A stretch of DNA of 64,000 nt from SHZL01 sp963784425 (lineage in GTDB: Bacteria; Pseudomonadota; Gammaproteobacteria; Xanthomonadales; SZUA-36): assembly GCA_963784425.1 (NCBI GenBank), contig CAWARM010000005.1:62001-126000 (forward strand), in the 5' to 3' direction. Made by a program: the position numbers and the translations under genes. Of this stretch, positions 40,287 through 48,539 are shown piece by piece (positions within the stretch are counted from its first letter, which is position 1; each line of letters starts with the position of its first letter). The notes below the pieces were generated by a model, which saw only the letters and a list, made by a program, of their open reading frames with translations, had not been told where the DNA came from and ran no database searches.

Positions 40287-42533
40287 TCAGAATTGGTAGG
40301 TCCAGGAGCCCGTGATCAGGAGGATATCGTAGCTCGGCCCAGTTTGGCCCAGCAGCAACACGTTGGCCAGTGTGTTGGTCGTGACATTGTCAATCGCAAA
40401 ATCGGCAGAATCGAGCTTGGTGCTTTCAATCACGAAGCGCAGGCTGGAACTGTCACTCACAGCCAGGCTGGCCCAGGCGCTGAAGGTTTCCAACTTGTCG
40501 ACCAAATCCGGCAGAGGCGCGGTGGGCAGGGTAACCGCGGTGACATCAATCACGCTGTTGGTGTCGGAGTAGGTGTAGTCAAAGCCCATGTCAAACTTCT
40601 TCCAGCCACGGGACGCGCCAATGTCGGTGAAAGCCAGCGCAAGGTTCCAGGTATCAACCTTGTCGGTCGTTTCCGCCCACCACAGCCGGTTCAGGTCGAA
40701 AGCCTGATTTGCATTGCTGAAAGAAATGCTGGACTGGCTCGCGTCGTACTTCTCGTGGGTATAAAACCCTGTCAAAGATATGTTGTTGGTCGGGTGCCAA
40801 CCTAGGTCAATCGTGCCTGACTTGATTTTCGCATCGTTCAGGCCGTAGTAGCCGGCAGCGTAATCATCCTTGAAATAGCTGAAGGCCATGCCGAGGTTCC
40901 ACTCCGGCATCGGGAATACGTCGGCACGGAAGCGGAACTCCTCGCGGTCACGATCAGTCTCGTAGTATTTCCTCAACAAGGGCTGGTTTTCCCACTCATC
41001 TTCCGTGACCGTGCCGGGCACACTGGAATCGATCAGAGGCCTGTTGCCTACGTAATCGGAGACGTTGCGGCTGGAATTGCGATAATCGAAATTGAAGCTG
41101 GCAAACTCAAAGCCACCGAACCTGACCCCGGCCAGCCAGGCCCATTCGTCCGAATGGGTAACCTCGGAATAGTCACGTGACATGTTCAGATACTCTGCGC
41201 CCGCTCTGAGATGCGTGCCGCCGCCCACGCGGTAGGTGAAGACCGCATCGGCTTTTTCCCTGTTGTAGCTGTAGGGCAGGTTGATGCTGCCGTCATCGTA
41301 GGGACGCTGATTCTGTGAATCACCACCAATATACGGGTACACCGCGCGCGGCGACTTGTTGTTGCGGTCGTCGTAATGGTAGTTGACTGCCACGTCCAGC
41401 GGCCGTGCCAGCTGGCTGGTCAGGCGAACGTTGAACATGGTCGTATCAACCTTGCCGTCCAGTGAATCCAGCGGCACGGGCGTGTTCACGACCAGGATGG
41501 GGTTGATGGTATACGGTAACAGGGCGTCATTCTGTTTCATCTGGCCATAGGATGCATTGGCGCTCAGGCGGGTGGAATGTGCAAAGTTAAATGCACCGTA
41601 GGCCTTGAATTGCCAGTAGCTGTTGTCCGGTTCCAATGCGAGCTGGCCCTGTGAAGCGGGGTACTGTACGCCTGGTGCCCATTGTGCCTGGTAGCCATAG
41701 GCGTTCTGCCACAACAGGGCGGTCTCGTCGTTATTGAAGAAAGATGCATACACGCCAAGGCCAAATTGAGCCTGCGGAGTGGCATAGTTAAACATGGCTT
41801 CGACATTGTTGGTCATGTAGTCCACCGGCGCGGACAGGATAACGCTACGCGGGTTGCCACCGCTGTAGCCGAATATACTGCCAACCTCGCGTTCACCTTT
41901 CTTGGAAATGTACGAGTAATCGATGGCCATGTTCCAGCTGTCGCTGAGCTTGAGGGAGTAATCAAGATTCATCCAGCGGCGCTTGGTGTCGACCTTCAGG
42001 TTAACGAGATTCTCCTGCAGGGTCAGAAAGCCGCGTGTATCGCTGGTGCCCGGGGCAACCGCCCAGGAGGACGGCAGAGTCTGGGTATTGTCGCCGATTC
42101 CGAGGTATGGAGATTGACCGTCACTGAAGCGGTTATTGGGAATTTCCCGGTAGTCTGCCTTGAAGGTCTGCTTGACGGGATCATTGTACTTATACAACAG
42201 CCGCCGTGAATCCAGGCCCAACCGCCAGCCCTGGACGCTCCAGCGCTCGGTATCACCACTGTTCCATACGGGGCGCTTGTCCACGAGGAAATCGGCCAGA
42301 ACATAGAACCCCTCGTCGGTCAGCCCGGAAAATTTGCCGTAACGGTAGGAATCGTGATCAAGGTAGTACAGGCCCACGGTTACCTCGCTTTGCACGACGG
42401 CTACCGTCTTTGTATCGGTATCTTTGCCCTCGGTCTTGGCTGGAGCCTTATCATCCTGGGCCCAGGTAACCACCGGCAATGTCATCAGGGCCAGTGTCAC
42501 GAAGTTGAGAATGGTGTTCTGCTTGGTTTTCAT
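40287..42533 (-). CDS. MtrB/PioB family decaheme-associated outer-membrane barrel
   Basis: A 748-residue protein with a signal peptide (LNFVTLALMTLPVVTWAQ), long alternating aromatic/polar strands and a C-terminal Phe (SWTYQF), as expected for a ~26-strand outer-membrane barrel. Motifs such as SVQGWRLGLDSRRLLYKY and the spaced YKYNDPVKQTFKADYREIPN match MtrB/PioB proteins, which sheath a decaheme cytochrome so electrons can cross the outer membrane. No cysteine is visible, so the N-terminal CxxC of Shewanella MtrB is absent. It lies 30 bases downstream of the decaheme gene. No MtrC-like surface cytochrome follows. Confidence 0.88.
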   Translation of the reverse strand: MKTKQNTILNFVTLALMTLPVVTWAQDDKAPAKTEGKDTDTKTVAVVQSEVTVGLYYLDHDSYRYGKFSGLTDEGFYVLADFLVDKRPVWNSGDTERWSVQGWRLGLDSRRLLYKYNDPVKQTFKADYREIPNNRFSDGQSPYLGIGDNTQTLPSSWAVAPGTSDTRGFLTLQENLVNLKVDTKRRWMNLDYSLKLSDSWNMAIDYSYISKKGEREVGSIFGYSGGNPRSVILSAPVDYMTNNVEAMFNYATPQAQFGLGVYASFFNNDETALLWQNAYGYQAQWAPGVQYPASQGQLALEPDNSYWQFKAYGAFNFAHSTRLSANASYGQMKQNDALLPYTINPILVVNTPVPLDSLDGKVDTTMFNVRLTSQLARPLDVAVNYHYDDRNNKSPRAVYPYIGGDSQNQRPYDDGSINLPYSYNREKADAVFTYRVGGGTHLRAGAEYLNMSRDYSEVTHSDEWAWLAGVRFGGFEFASFNFDYRNSSRNVSDYVGNRPLIDSSVPGTVTEDEWENQPLLRKYYETDRDREEFRFRADVFPMPEWNLGMAFSYFKDDYAAGYYGLNDAKIKSGTIDLGWHPTNNISLTGFYTHEKYDASQSSISFSNANQAFDLNRLWWAETTDKVDTWNLALAFTDIGASRGWKKFDMGFDYTYSDTNSVIDVTAVTLPTAPLPDLVDKLETFSAWASLAVSDSSSLRFVIESTKLDSADFAIDNVTTNTLANVLLLGQTGPSYDILLITGSWTYQF

Positions 42534-42563
42534 TGTTCGTCTCCTCTACCAGTTCCAGGCCGG

Positions 42564-43580
42564 TTAACGTGTGAAGCGCTCGCCAGATGGATGGTTGGAT
42601 CCATGGATCTGGGAATGGCAGTTCAGACATGCTTTACCCAGTACTTGTTGGGCCGCTCCGGTGGGTGGAATACCCGTGCCACTGTAAACTCCACTCGGGT
42701 GAAAAACGGTCGCATGACACTGCTCGCACATCCACGGCTGCCGCGCGACCAACAGGTTTTCAAAATTGGAACCATGGGGTGTATGGCAGTTGCCGCAATT
42801 TTCCTGCACCGGCGCGTGTTCCCACAGGAAGGGGCCGCGTTTTTCTGCGTGGCACTCATAGCAGGTCTCGTTGAGCGTGTTTTGCTTTAACAGCTTTGGT
42901 CCGTCACTGCCGTGCGGCTTATGGCAATCGGTGCATGCCATCAGGCCGGTATTCGACATGGATTCAGTGGCACCTTGCACCGGGTGGCGGGACTGGCGCA
43001 GAAACTGTGCGCGCTGTTCCTTGTGACATTGGTAACAGACCGCGGGCTGGGTCTCGAGAGCCAGTACCGGGTCATTGGCGGTATGGACGTCATGGCAGTC
43101 GACACAGGCCACAGCTTCCAGTTGGTGCACGCTGCCAGGCCAGTGATTACGGGCGCCATCCGCGTGACAGCCCAGACAGACGCCATTCTTCGTTTCGACG
43201 GGTGTCATGTGACCAAATGTGATCGCCGGGGGTGGACGGGTGCCGTCGGCCAGTTTCTTCATGTGCTCCTTGGACGGGCCGTGACAGGTCTCACATTCAT
43301 GCTTGCCGGCGCCAAAGGGCGAGTTGGGGTCGGCGGTTGAACCCATCGGCGTTTGCAGTATCTCGTGGGCCGGTAACTCCTTGCCTTCCTTGTGGCAGGT
43401 CAGGCATTGGTTGGCCCCTTTGGAATATTCGCCGTCAGCGGTGGTTGCTTCGTCCCCCGCCGCCAGCGCTGGCGCCACCGCCGACATTAACAAAGCGAAG
43501 TACAGCAGCATTGCCATCACAACGGTCATTCTGGCTGAAAAGGGTATCCCAGTTGATTTTTTGTTCATGCGTCTGCTCAC
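42564..43580 (-). CDS. DmsE/MtrA-family decaheme c-type cytochrome
   Basis: 338 residues (from GTG 43580, or ATG 43568, MNKKSTGIPFSAR) with a signal peptide ending VAPALAAGDE. Ten CXXCH motifs are present: CLTCH, CETCH, CLGCH, CVDCH, CYQCH, CTDCH, CYECH, CGNCH, CEQCH and CLNCH. The size and heme spacing match MtrA, DmsE and PioA, periplasmic-to-outer-membrane wires that sit inside MtrB. With the barrel encoded next, it should form an MtrAB-type conduit for electrons to or from extracellular Fe, Mn, DMSO or solids. Direction (reduction or Fe(II) oxidation) cannot be inferred. Confidence 0.93.
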   Translation of the reverse strand: MSRRMNKKSTGIPFSARMTVVMAMLLYFALLMSAVAPALAAGDEATTADGEYSKGANQCLTCHKEGKELPAHEILQTPMGSTADPNSPFGAGKHECETCHGPSKEHMKKLADGTRPPPAITFGHMTPVETKNGVCLGCHADGARNHWPGSVHQLEAVACVDCHDVHTANDPVLALETQPAVCYQCHKEQRAQFLRQSRHPVQGATESMSNTGLMACTDCHKPHGSDGPKLLKQNTLNETCYECHAEKRGPFLWEHAPVQENCGNCHTPHGSNFENLLVARQPWMCEQCHATVFHPSGVYSGTGIPPTGAAQQVLGKACLNCHSQIHGSNHPSGERFTR

Positions 43581-43720
43581 TCTATGGTTTGTTGCTCTTT
43601 GGAGCGTCTTGAATTGTTAAAAATAGCTTAACAATTGGTTTACTTAATACCATGCCCCATCGTTTGAAAACTTGATTCATGTCAAGTAATGCATGAATGG
43701 CAAAATCAGTTATCTGAAAA

Positions 43721-44110
43721 TCAATTGTCCTTTGCGCCCTGGTCTATCCACAGGCGCAGGGTTTCAATTTCCGCTTTGCTGGCGCTTACCGACTTTCCAT
43801 GCGGCATTTTGATGGACGGGTCAGCGCGCCCTTCCATCAGTACGAGCATGTTACTGCCCTGGCTGTCCCCGGCAATGACCATGGGGCCGTTGCGGGTGCC
43901 CTTCATGAGATCCGCATAGCTGGCCACGCTGAAACCGCTGGCCACCTCGCCTTTGCCACCGACCTGGTGGCACTCGATACAGTACTTGTCGGTGATGGGC
44001 TTTACGTCCTGTGCATAGCTGACCGTGGGTTCCTTGTTACAGCCGGCAACGGTGAGCAGAGTCAGTAGCGGCACTATTTTCATGCAGGACGATCGGGTGA
44101 ACATGGTCAT
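43721..44110 (-). CDS. Monoheme c-type cytochrome lipoprotein
   Basis: 129 residues with a lipoprotein signal (VPLLTLLTVAGC) and one CIECH heme motif in PITDKYCIECHQVGGKGEVA. The region ASYADLMKGTRNGPMVIAG and late GGAxI-type helix resemble planctomycete-type cytochrome (PSCyt1) domains, where SGFSVASYADLMKGT sits after the heme. It is probably membrane-tethered in the periplasm as an electron shuttle for the neighbouring DmsE-like gene, 140 bases downstream on the same strand. The first ten residues (MTMFTRSSCM) may not be translated; an internal Met begins MKIVPLL. Confidence 0.82.
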   Translation of the reverse strand: MTMFTRSSCMKIVPLLTLLTVAGCNKEPTVSYAQDVKPITDKYCIECHQVGGKGEVASGFSVASYADLMKGTRNGPMVIAGDSQGSNMLVLMEGRADPSIKMPHGKSVSASKAEIETLRLWIDQGAKDN

Positions 44111-44303
44111 GGACTTCTCCTGATTTCACAGCCTGGCAAACGGTTTAACCCATTGCAAAAGTACCCTTACAGCGGCACCACGCCCATGACACATGTCAAG
44201 TCGATGAAACTCTACACGGTGTACGCGGCGAAAAAAAGGTTAAATTTGGCATCAATAGGCGAAACGGCTATGCAGAAGTGACGTTTGAGGCGGGCAGATC
44301 ACC

Positions 44304-45690
44304 ATGAAAACCACCATTGTCGGCGCAGGAATATCCGGCCTGGCTACCGCCCATGCCATCCTGTCCGGCAACCCGCTAGCCGAGGTATCGGTGTTCGAAT
44401 CCAGTGAGCGCGTGGGGGGCAAGGTATGGACCGAGACCAGCCCGGAGGGGTTTATTTGCGAGGCCGGGGTAAACGGTTTTCTCGACAAGATCCCGCGGAC
44501 CCTGCAACTGTGCGCTGAGATTGGGCTTACCCCGGTGTCCGCAAACACCGCTGCGCAGAAACGCTACGTTTTCAGCCGGCAGGAGTTGCACAAGCTGCCG
44601 GAAACCCCGCCGGAATTCCTCACTTCCCGTTTGCTCAGCGTGCCCGGTCGTTTGCGCGTTCTGTGGGAAATCCTGGTCGGGGGCACCGATAAAACAGACG
44701 AGTCCCTCGCAGAGTTTGCCGTCCGCAGGCTGGGCCGTGAGGCCCTGGAAAAACTGATCGACCCGATGGCTTCCGGTGTGTTTGCCGGTGATGCCACGAA
44801 GATGAGCCTGAGGAGTTGTTTCCCCCGCATTCACGAAGTGGAAGAACAATACGGCAGCCTGATTCGTGGCCTGGTCAAGCTGCAAATGAAGGCACGCGCC
44901 ACTGGAAAAAAGAATATTCCGGGTCCCGGCCCGGGAGGCAGGCTGACTTCATTCGGGCAGGGTATGAGTGCATTGACCGATACCCTTGCCGACCGCCTGG
45001 GAACCAGGCTGCACAAGTCCGCCCCGGTGCTGAGCATTTCCCGCGACGGTGAGCCGCTATACCCTGCACCTGGCCGACGGCACGCAGGCAGAGACAGAGG
45101 CACTGGTGCTGGCCATCCCCGCCTATGCCCAATCGCGCATTTTGCAGGAACTCGATCCACAGCTTGCGCAGCTGGTCGGCGAAATCGGCTATCCCCCGCT
45201 GACCGTGGTCTGCCTGGGTTACGCCCTGGCCTCGAAACCTGCAACTCTCGATGGATTTGGCTTCCTCGTCCCATCCGTTGAGCAACGCGCTATCCTTGGC
45301 ACCATTGTCGATTCCAACGTATTTCCCGGGCGTGCGCCGGCGGGACACATGCTGCTGCGCACCATGGTGGGCGGCGCCCGGAACCCCCGGCTTGCGGAAT
45401 TGCCCGATAAATCGCTGTTTGATCTGGTCCGCAGCGACTTGAAAGACATCACCGGTCTCACTGCAGAACCGGTCTTTGGCAGAATTTTCCGCCACGAAAA
45501 AGCCATCCCGCAGTATGTGGTGGGCCATGCCGCACGGCTCAAAGCCATAGCCCAGGCGCTCGTGCGTCATCCCGGCCTGATATTGTCCGGCAATGCGTTT
45601 CGCGGGGTAAGCCTGAACGATTGCGTGGTCAATGCCTGGAAAACAGCTGGTTCGCTAATGCCGGCAGCCGTCACTAGCACTGAAGCATGA
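44304..45690 (+). pseudogene. HemY-type protoporphyrinogen oxidase (FAD), frameshifted
   Basis: The gene starts at ATG 44304 (MKTTIVGAGISGLATAHAIL) and shifts frame at 45049-45051: removing one base in ACGGTGAG joins ISRDGSRYTLHLADGTQAET and gives 461 residues, the usual HemY length. Motifs are SSERVGGKVWTE (FAD), GPGPGGRLTSFGQGMSALTD, and C-terminal NAFRGVSLNDCVVNAWK. The flavoprotein oxidises protoporphyrinogen IX in heme synthesis, fitting the heme-heavy neighbourhood. It is the only plus-strand gene in 40-50 kb, in convergence with the multiheme cytochrome operon. The frameshift is probably a sequencing error, as the downstream part is fully conserved. Confidence 0.85.
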
Positions 45691-45732
45691 ACAGGAACAA
45701 AATGAGGATCTTGGTGGCAAACTGCCCAAGCA

Positions 45733-47505
45733 TCACCCGCTGGTCACGTTCCCCGCTACCCCGATCAGCACAAGCACCAGAAGCAGCAAGCCGAAGGCGA
45801 TCAACGTGAAACCCAGCACTTTGGCTCCCAGGGTCATGGGTTGCGAGGGAGCGTCAACCAGGTATTTTTCGAGCTCTCCGGAGGCAAGGAGGCGATTGTA
45901 TTCCACCCTGTGCTCGCGCTTGAAATCTTCCAGGCGCATCGAACCGGTGAACATCACGACATCCAGCGGGAACTTGTCCGGCCTGAAATGGTTGTTGAAG
46001 AAATGCACGGTGAACAGGAACAGCACCGCCAGCAACCCCACCTCTCCGTGGAGAATCGTGGCCACGTTAAAGATCCAGCCCGGCAGAAGAGCGGCGGTCA
46101 CGTTTGGAAACCATAGCATCAGGCCGGTGGCGCCGATGAAGATTACCGCCCCTAACGGCGCCCAGTAGTCGAACTTCTGCCAGTAAGTCCAGCGATCGAA
46201 CACCGGCTTCGGCCCCAAACCGAAGAACCATTTCACCATTGCAAAAATATCCCGGACATCTTGCAAGCGTGGGGTCAGTGAATTGGGGCCAAACCAGTCG
46301 AAGGTCTTCCGGTTCTGCGCTATGTGAACCACGAAATAAATCAGTTGCACGAAAATTATGATTGCAAACAACACTGCGCAGGTCCGGTGAACCACAGCCG
46401 TGACCCGGGGACCCCCCAGCCAATGCATCACTACCGGCGCCCAGGTAGAGTCTGCGTACAACACCGACATGCCGGTTAGAGCCAGGGTCATCAGGCTGAG
46501 GGCGAAAATAAGATGGGCGACGCGCCAGATCTGCGGGAAGCGCTGGAAATGCTTGCCCTTTAGTTTGCCATCAAGCAATGCATCTGTTTTCACCTGCGGA
46601 CGGGATTTCCGCTCCTTGCGTTCCTTGTATTCGCGGTAAAACCATAAGGCGGAATGGGACCAGAAAAACGCAAACGTGCCGCCAAGCAAAAGCAGCATGA
46701 ACTTGGACGCTATCCAGATATATGGATAGCGCCTGAAGTCATGGGCTGTGCCGTGCGGCTCGAACCTCGCGAAACTCGCTGTTGCTCCCTCGTGGCATTT
46801 TTGGCAGGTCTCAAGGCGGTTATCCGCATGCACGGAGGATTTTGGATCATCCACCCGCTGTATGTCATGGCTACCGTGACAGTCGAAGCACTTGGCCGTG
46901 TAGGCGTAACCCAGAGTGTTCACTTGTCCATGGTAAGTTCCGGCATAGGACTTCAGGCTATCCGCGTGACAGCTACCGCAGTTCTGGGTAATTGCGAGCC
47001 TGGTCCCGTCCGTCGCTGGACTTTCTACATCGTGCGTAGAGTGGCAATCAGAGCAGACAGCCGCGGCCAGGTTCTTGTTCTCCAGCAGTTCCTTTCCGTG
47101 TACCGAGCTGGCGTACTCCGCGCGTTCACTGGCATGACATTTTCCGCACATGTCTGGCACTGCGAGACGCCAATACTGGTGTTCCGGGCTGTCGGCGGCA
47201 TAGACACCGTGCGCTGCACCCGCCGGGTGGGAAGTTTCCTTGATGCCCGTATGACACTCGACGCAAGCGCGCTTTCCATGGACGCTTTTCCCGAATTTGT
47301 CGCTGATCACTTTCAGCTGGCGCGTCTGATCCTCAGCCCCTTGGGCCGCAATATCCTGCTTTGCGTGACAGCGCAGACAGGTTTCATTGGCGGGATTGCC
47401 GGCTTGTGGTTCCGCGGCATGGGCCTGCTCCTGCCACAAAATCACTGCTCCAGCCAGGCACAGGAGGCCCAGCATGAAGTGCGTTGCGAGTCTTGAAATG
47501 CGCAT
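45733..47505 (-). CDS. Heptaheme cytochrome c fused to cytochrome b561-type membrane domain
   Basis: A 590-residue protein: signal peptide, then a periplasmic domain with seven CXXCH (CLRCH, CVECH, CGKCH, CSDCH, CGSCH, CFDCH, CQKCH), then a helix (KFMLLLLGGTFAFFWSHSAL) and a four-to-five-helix cytochrome b domain with His-rich helices (VVHRTCAVLF, TILHGEVGLLAVLFLFTVHF). It should pass electrons between the quinone pool (b-hemes) and periplasmic c-hemes. It is paralogous to 50762-52723, which has nine CXXCH, and lies in the same operon as the receiver protein and 48540-50573. Its C-terminus has a further helix. Confidence 0.87.
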   Translation of the reverse strand: MRISRLATHFMLGLLCLAGAVILWQEQAHAAEPQAGNPANETCLRCHAKQDIAAQGAEDQTRQLKVISDKFGKSVHGKRACVECHTGIKETSHPAGAAHGVYAADSPEHQYWRLAVPDMCGKCHASERAEYASSVHGKELLENKNLAAAVCSDCHSTHDVESPATDGTRLAITQNCGSCHADSLKSYAGTYHGQVNTLGYAYTAKCFDCHGSHDIQRVDDPKSSVHADNRLETCQKCHEGATASFARFEPHGTAHDFRRYPYIWIASKFMLLLLGGTFAFFWSHSALWFYREYKERKERKSRPQVKTDALLDGKLKGKHFQRFPQIWRVAHLIFALSLMTLALTGMSVLYADSTWAPVVMHWLGGPRVTAVVHRTCAVLFAIIIFVQLIYFVVHIAQNRKTFDWFGPNSLTPRLQDVRDIFAMVKWFFGLGPKPVFDRWTYWQKFDYWAPLGAVIFIGATGLMLWFPNVTAALLPGWIFNVATILHGEVGLLAVLFLFTVHFFNNHFRPDKFPLDVVMFTGSMRLEDFKREHRVEYNRLLASGELEKYLVDAPSQPMTLGAKVLGFTLIAFGLLLLVLVLIGVAGNVTSG

Positions 47506-47600
47506 GGTGCTTATTCCCGGTTAAACAATCGGCAACCGTCCCTTCGCCACCCTGGGCTTATTCACCCCGTGGCCGCGCAGGCGTGCTATTTCGCACCCGG

Positions 47601-48368
47601 CTACGCTCTCACCGCTTTTACCCCAAGCTTACCCCAAGCCTGGAAGCTGAACCAGAGCAGAACTCCAATCCCGAGCATTGGTGCAACCATTGCATAGGAA
47701 ATTCCAATTAATCCCGCGATAAACATCATCGCAGCAGTTTTCAAAATCCGCGTTTCAGACTTCGCCGCCGGATGGAGCGGTTTGGCCTCTTCCGGTTCCT
47801 GAGTCTCGGCGTTGAGCAACATGCTTGCAAGCATGACCAGCCCGACGGCGGGGAAGATGAGTACGTAGAAAAGACCGACGAAGGGAGCCAGCAAGAACAA
47901 TACGATGTCTTTCATGTGCGATGCAGGCTTTGCTACTGCCCCCGCAGGGGCGACACCGGCAGCGGGTGTTTGGGGTTGTAACGCAGCCTGAGAAAGGCTG
48001 GCTTGCAGCAGACGCTTGGCCGTATCCACCAGTTGTTCGGGCGCCAGCGGCTTATGCAGGAATTCGACCACGCCGGCGGCGGCTGCAGCGCGCTTCTGAT
48101 CGTCGACAAGGACCTGACCGGTGACTATGACCACCGGCAGCCCGGGTTGGCGGACATGAATCTCCTCCGCCGCATCCAGGCCGCTCATGCCACGCATCAC
48201 CAGGCCGGTGAATACTGCGTCGTATTTACCCTGATCCAGTTCCCACAAGGCGTCTTCACCGCTCAATGCGGTGACGACGGAATACCCTTCGGCGGTTAAC
48301 ACTTGTTCAATGTTTTTCCTGACGGCAGGGTCTTCGTCGACTACGAGAATTTTGCTTGAGTTACTCAA
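47601..48368 (-). CDS. Degenerate response-regulator receiver fused to membrane helices
   Basis: About 255 residues from a TTG at 48368 (LSNSSKILVVDEDPAVRKNI); the open frame runs upstream. The first ~125 residues are a CheY-like receiver: the acidic pair VVDEDP is present, and so is the Lys in EFLHKPLAP, but the phosphoacceptor region reads YDAVFTGLVMRGMSG, with Gly (GGC) where Asp (GAC) is expected. After a Pro/Ala-rich linker come hydrophobic stretches VLFLLAPFVGLFYVLIFPAV and MMFIAGLIGISYAMVAPMLG, so the protein is probably membrane-anchored. No DNA-binding domain. It lies between two multiheme cytochrome b genes in one operon. Confidence 0.85.
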   Translation of the reverse strand: MSNSSKILVVDEDPAVRKNIEQVLTAEGYSVVTALSGEDALWELDQGKYDAVFTGLVMRGMSGLDAAEEIHVRQPGLPVVIVTGQVLVDDQKRAAAAAGVVEFLHKPLAPEQLVDTAKRLLQASLSQAALQPQTPAAGVAPAGAVAKPASHMKDIVLFLLAPFVGLFYVLIFPAVGLVMLASMLLNAETQEPEEAKPLHPAAKSETRILKTAAMMFIAGLIGISYAMVAPMLGIGVLLWFSFQAWGKLGVKAVRA

Positions 48369-48539
48369 GATGATGCTCCCCAATTGTGCGACGGAAAAGC
48401 GAGCCCATCGCAACCGGGTATCAGAGTGTCCACGTCCGGCTCGCTCCATGGGCAGAAAGCTCAGTAACCAGCCTGGTGGCGAGGTGCCAGATGATTATAT
48501 GCGGCCATCCGGCGCGCGACAACGGCGCATGCACGAACA

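Noticed and set aside
43721..44110. Full planctomycete-type cytochrome enzyme
   Set aside because: Only one heme domain and 129 residues; no partner PSD1/PSCyt2 domains nearby.
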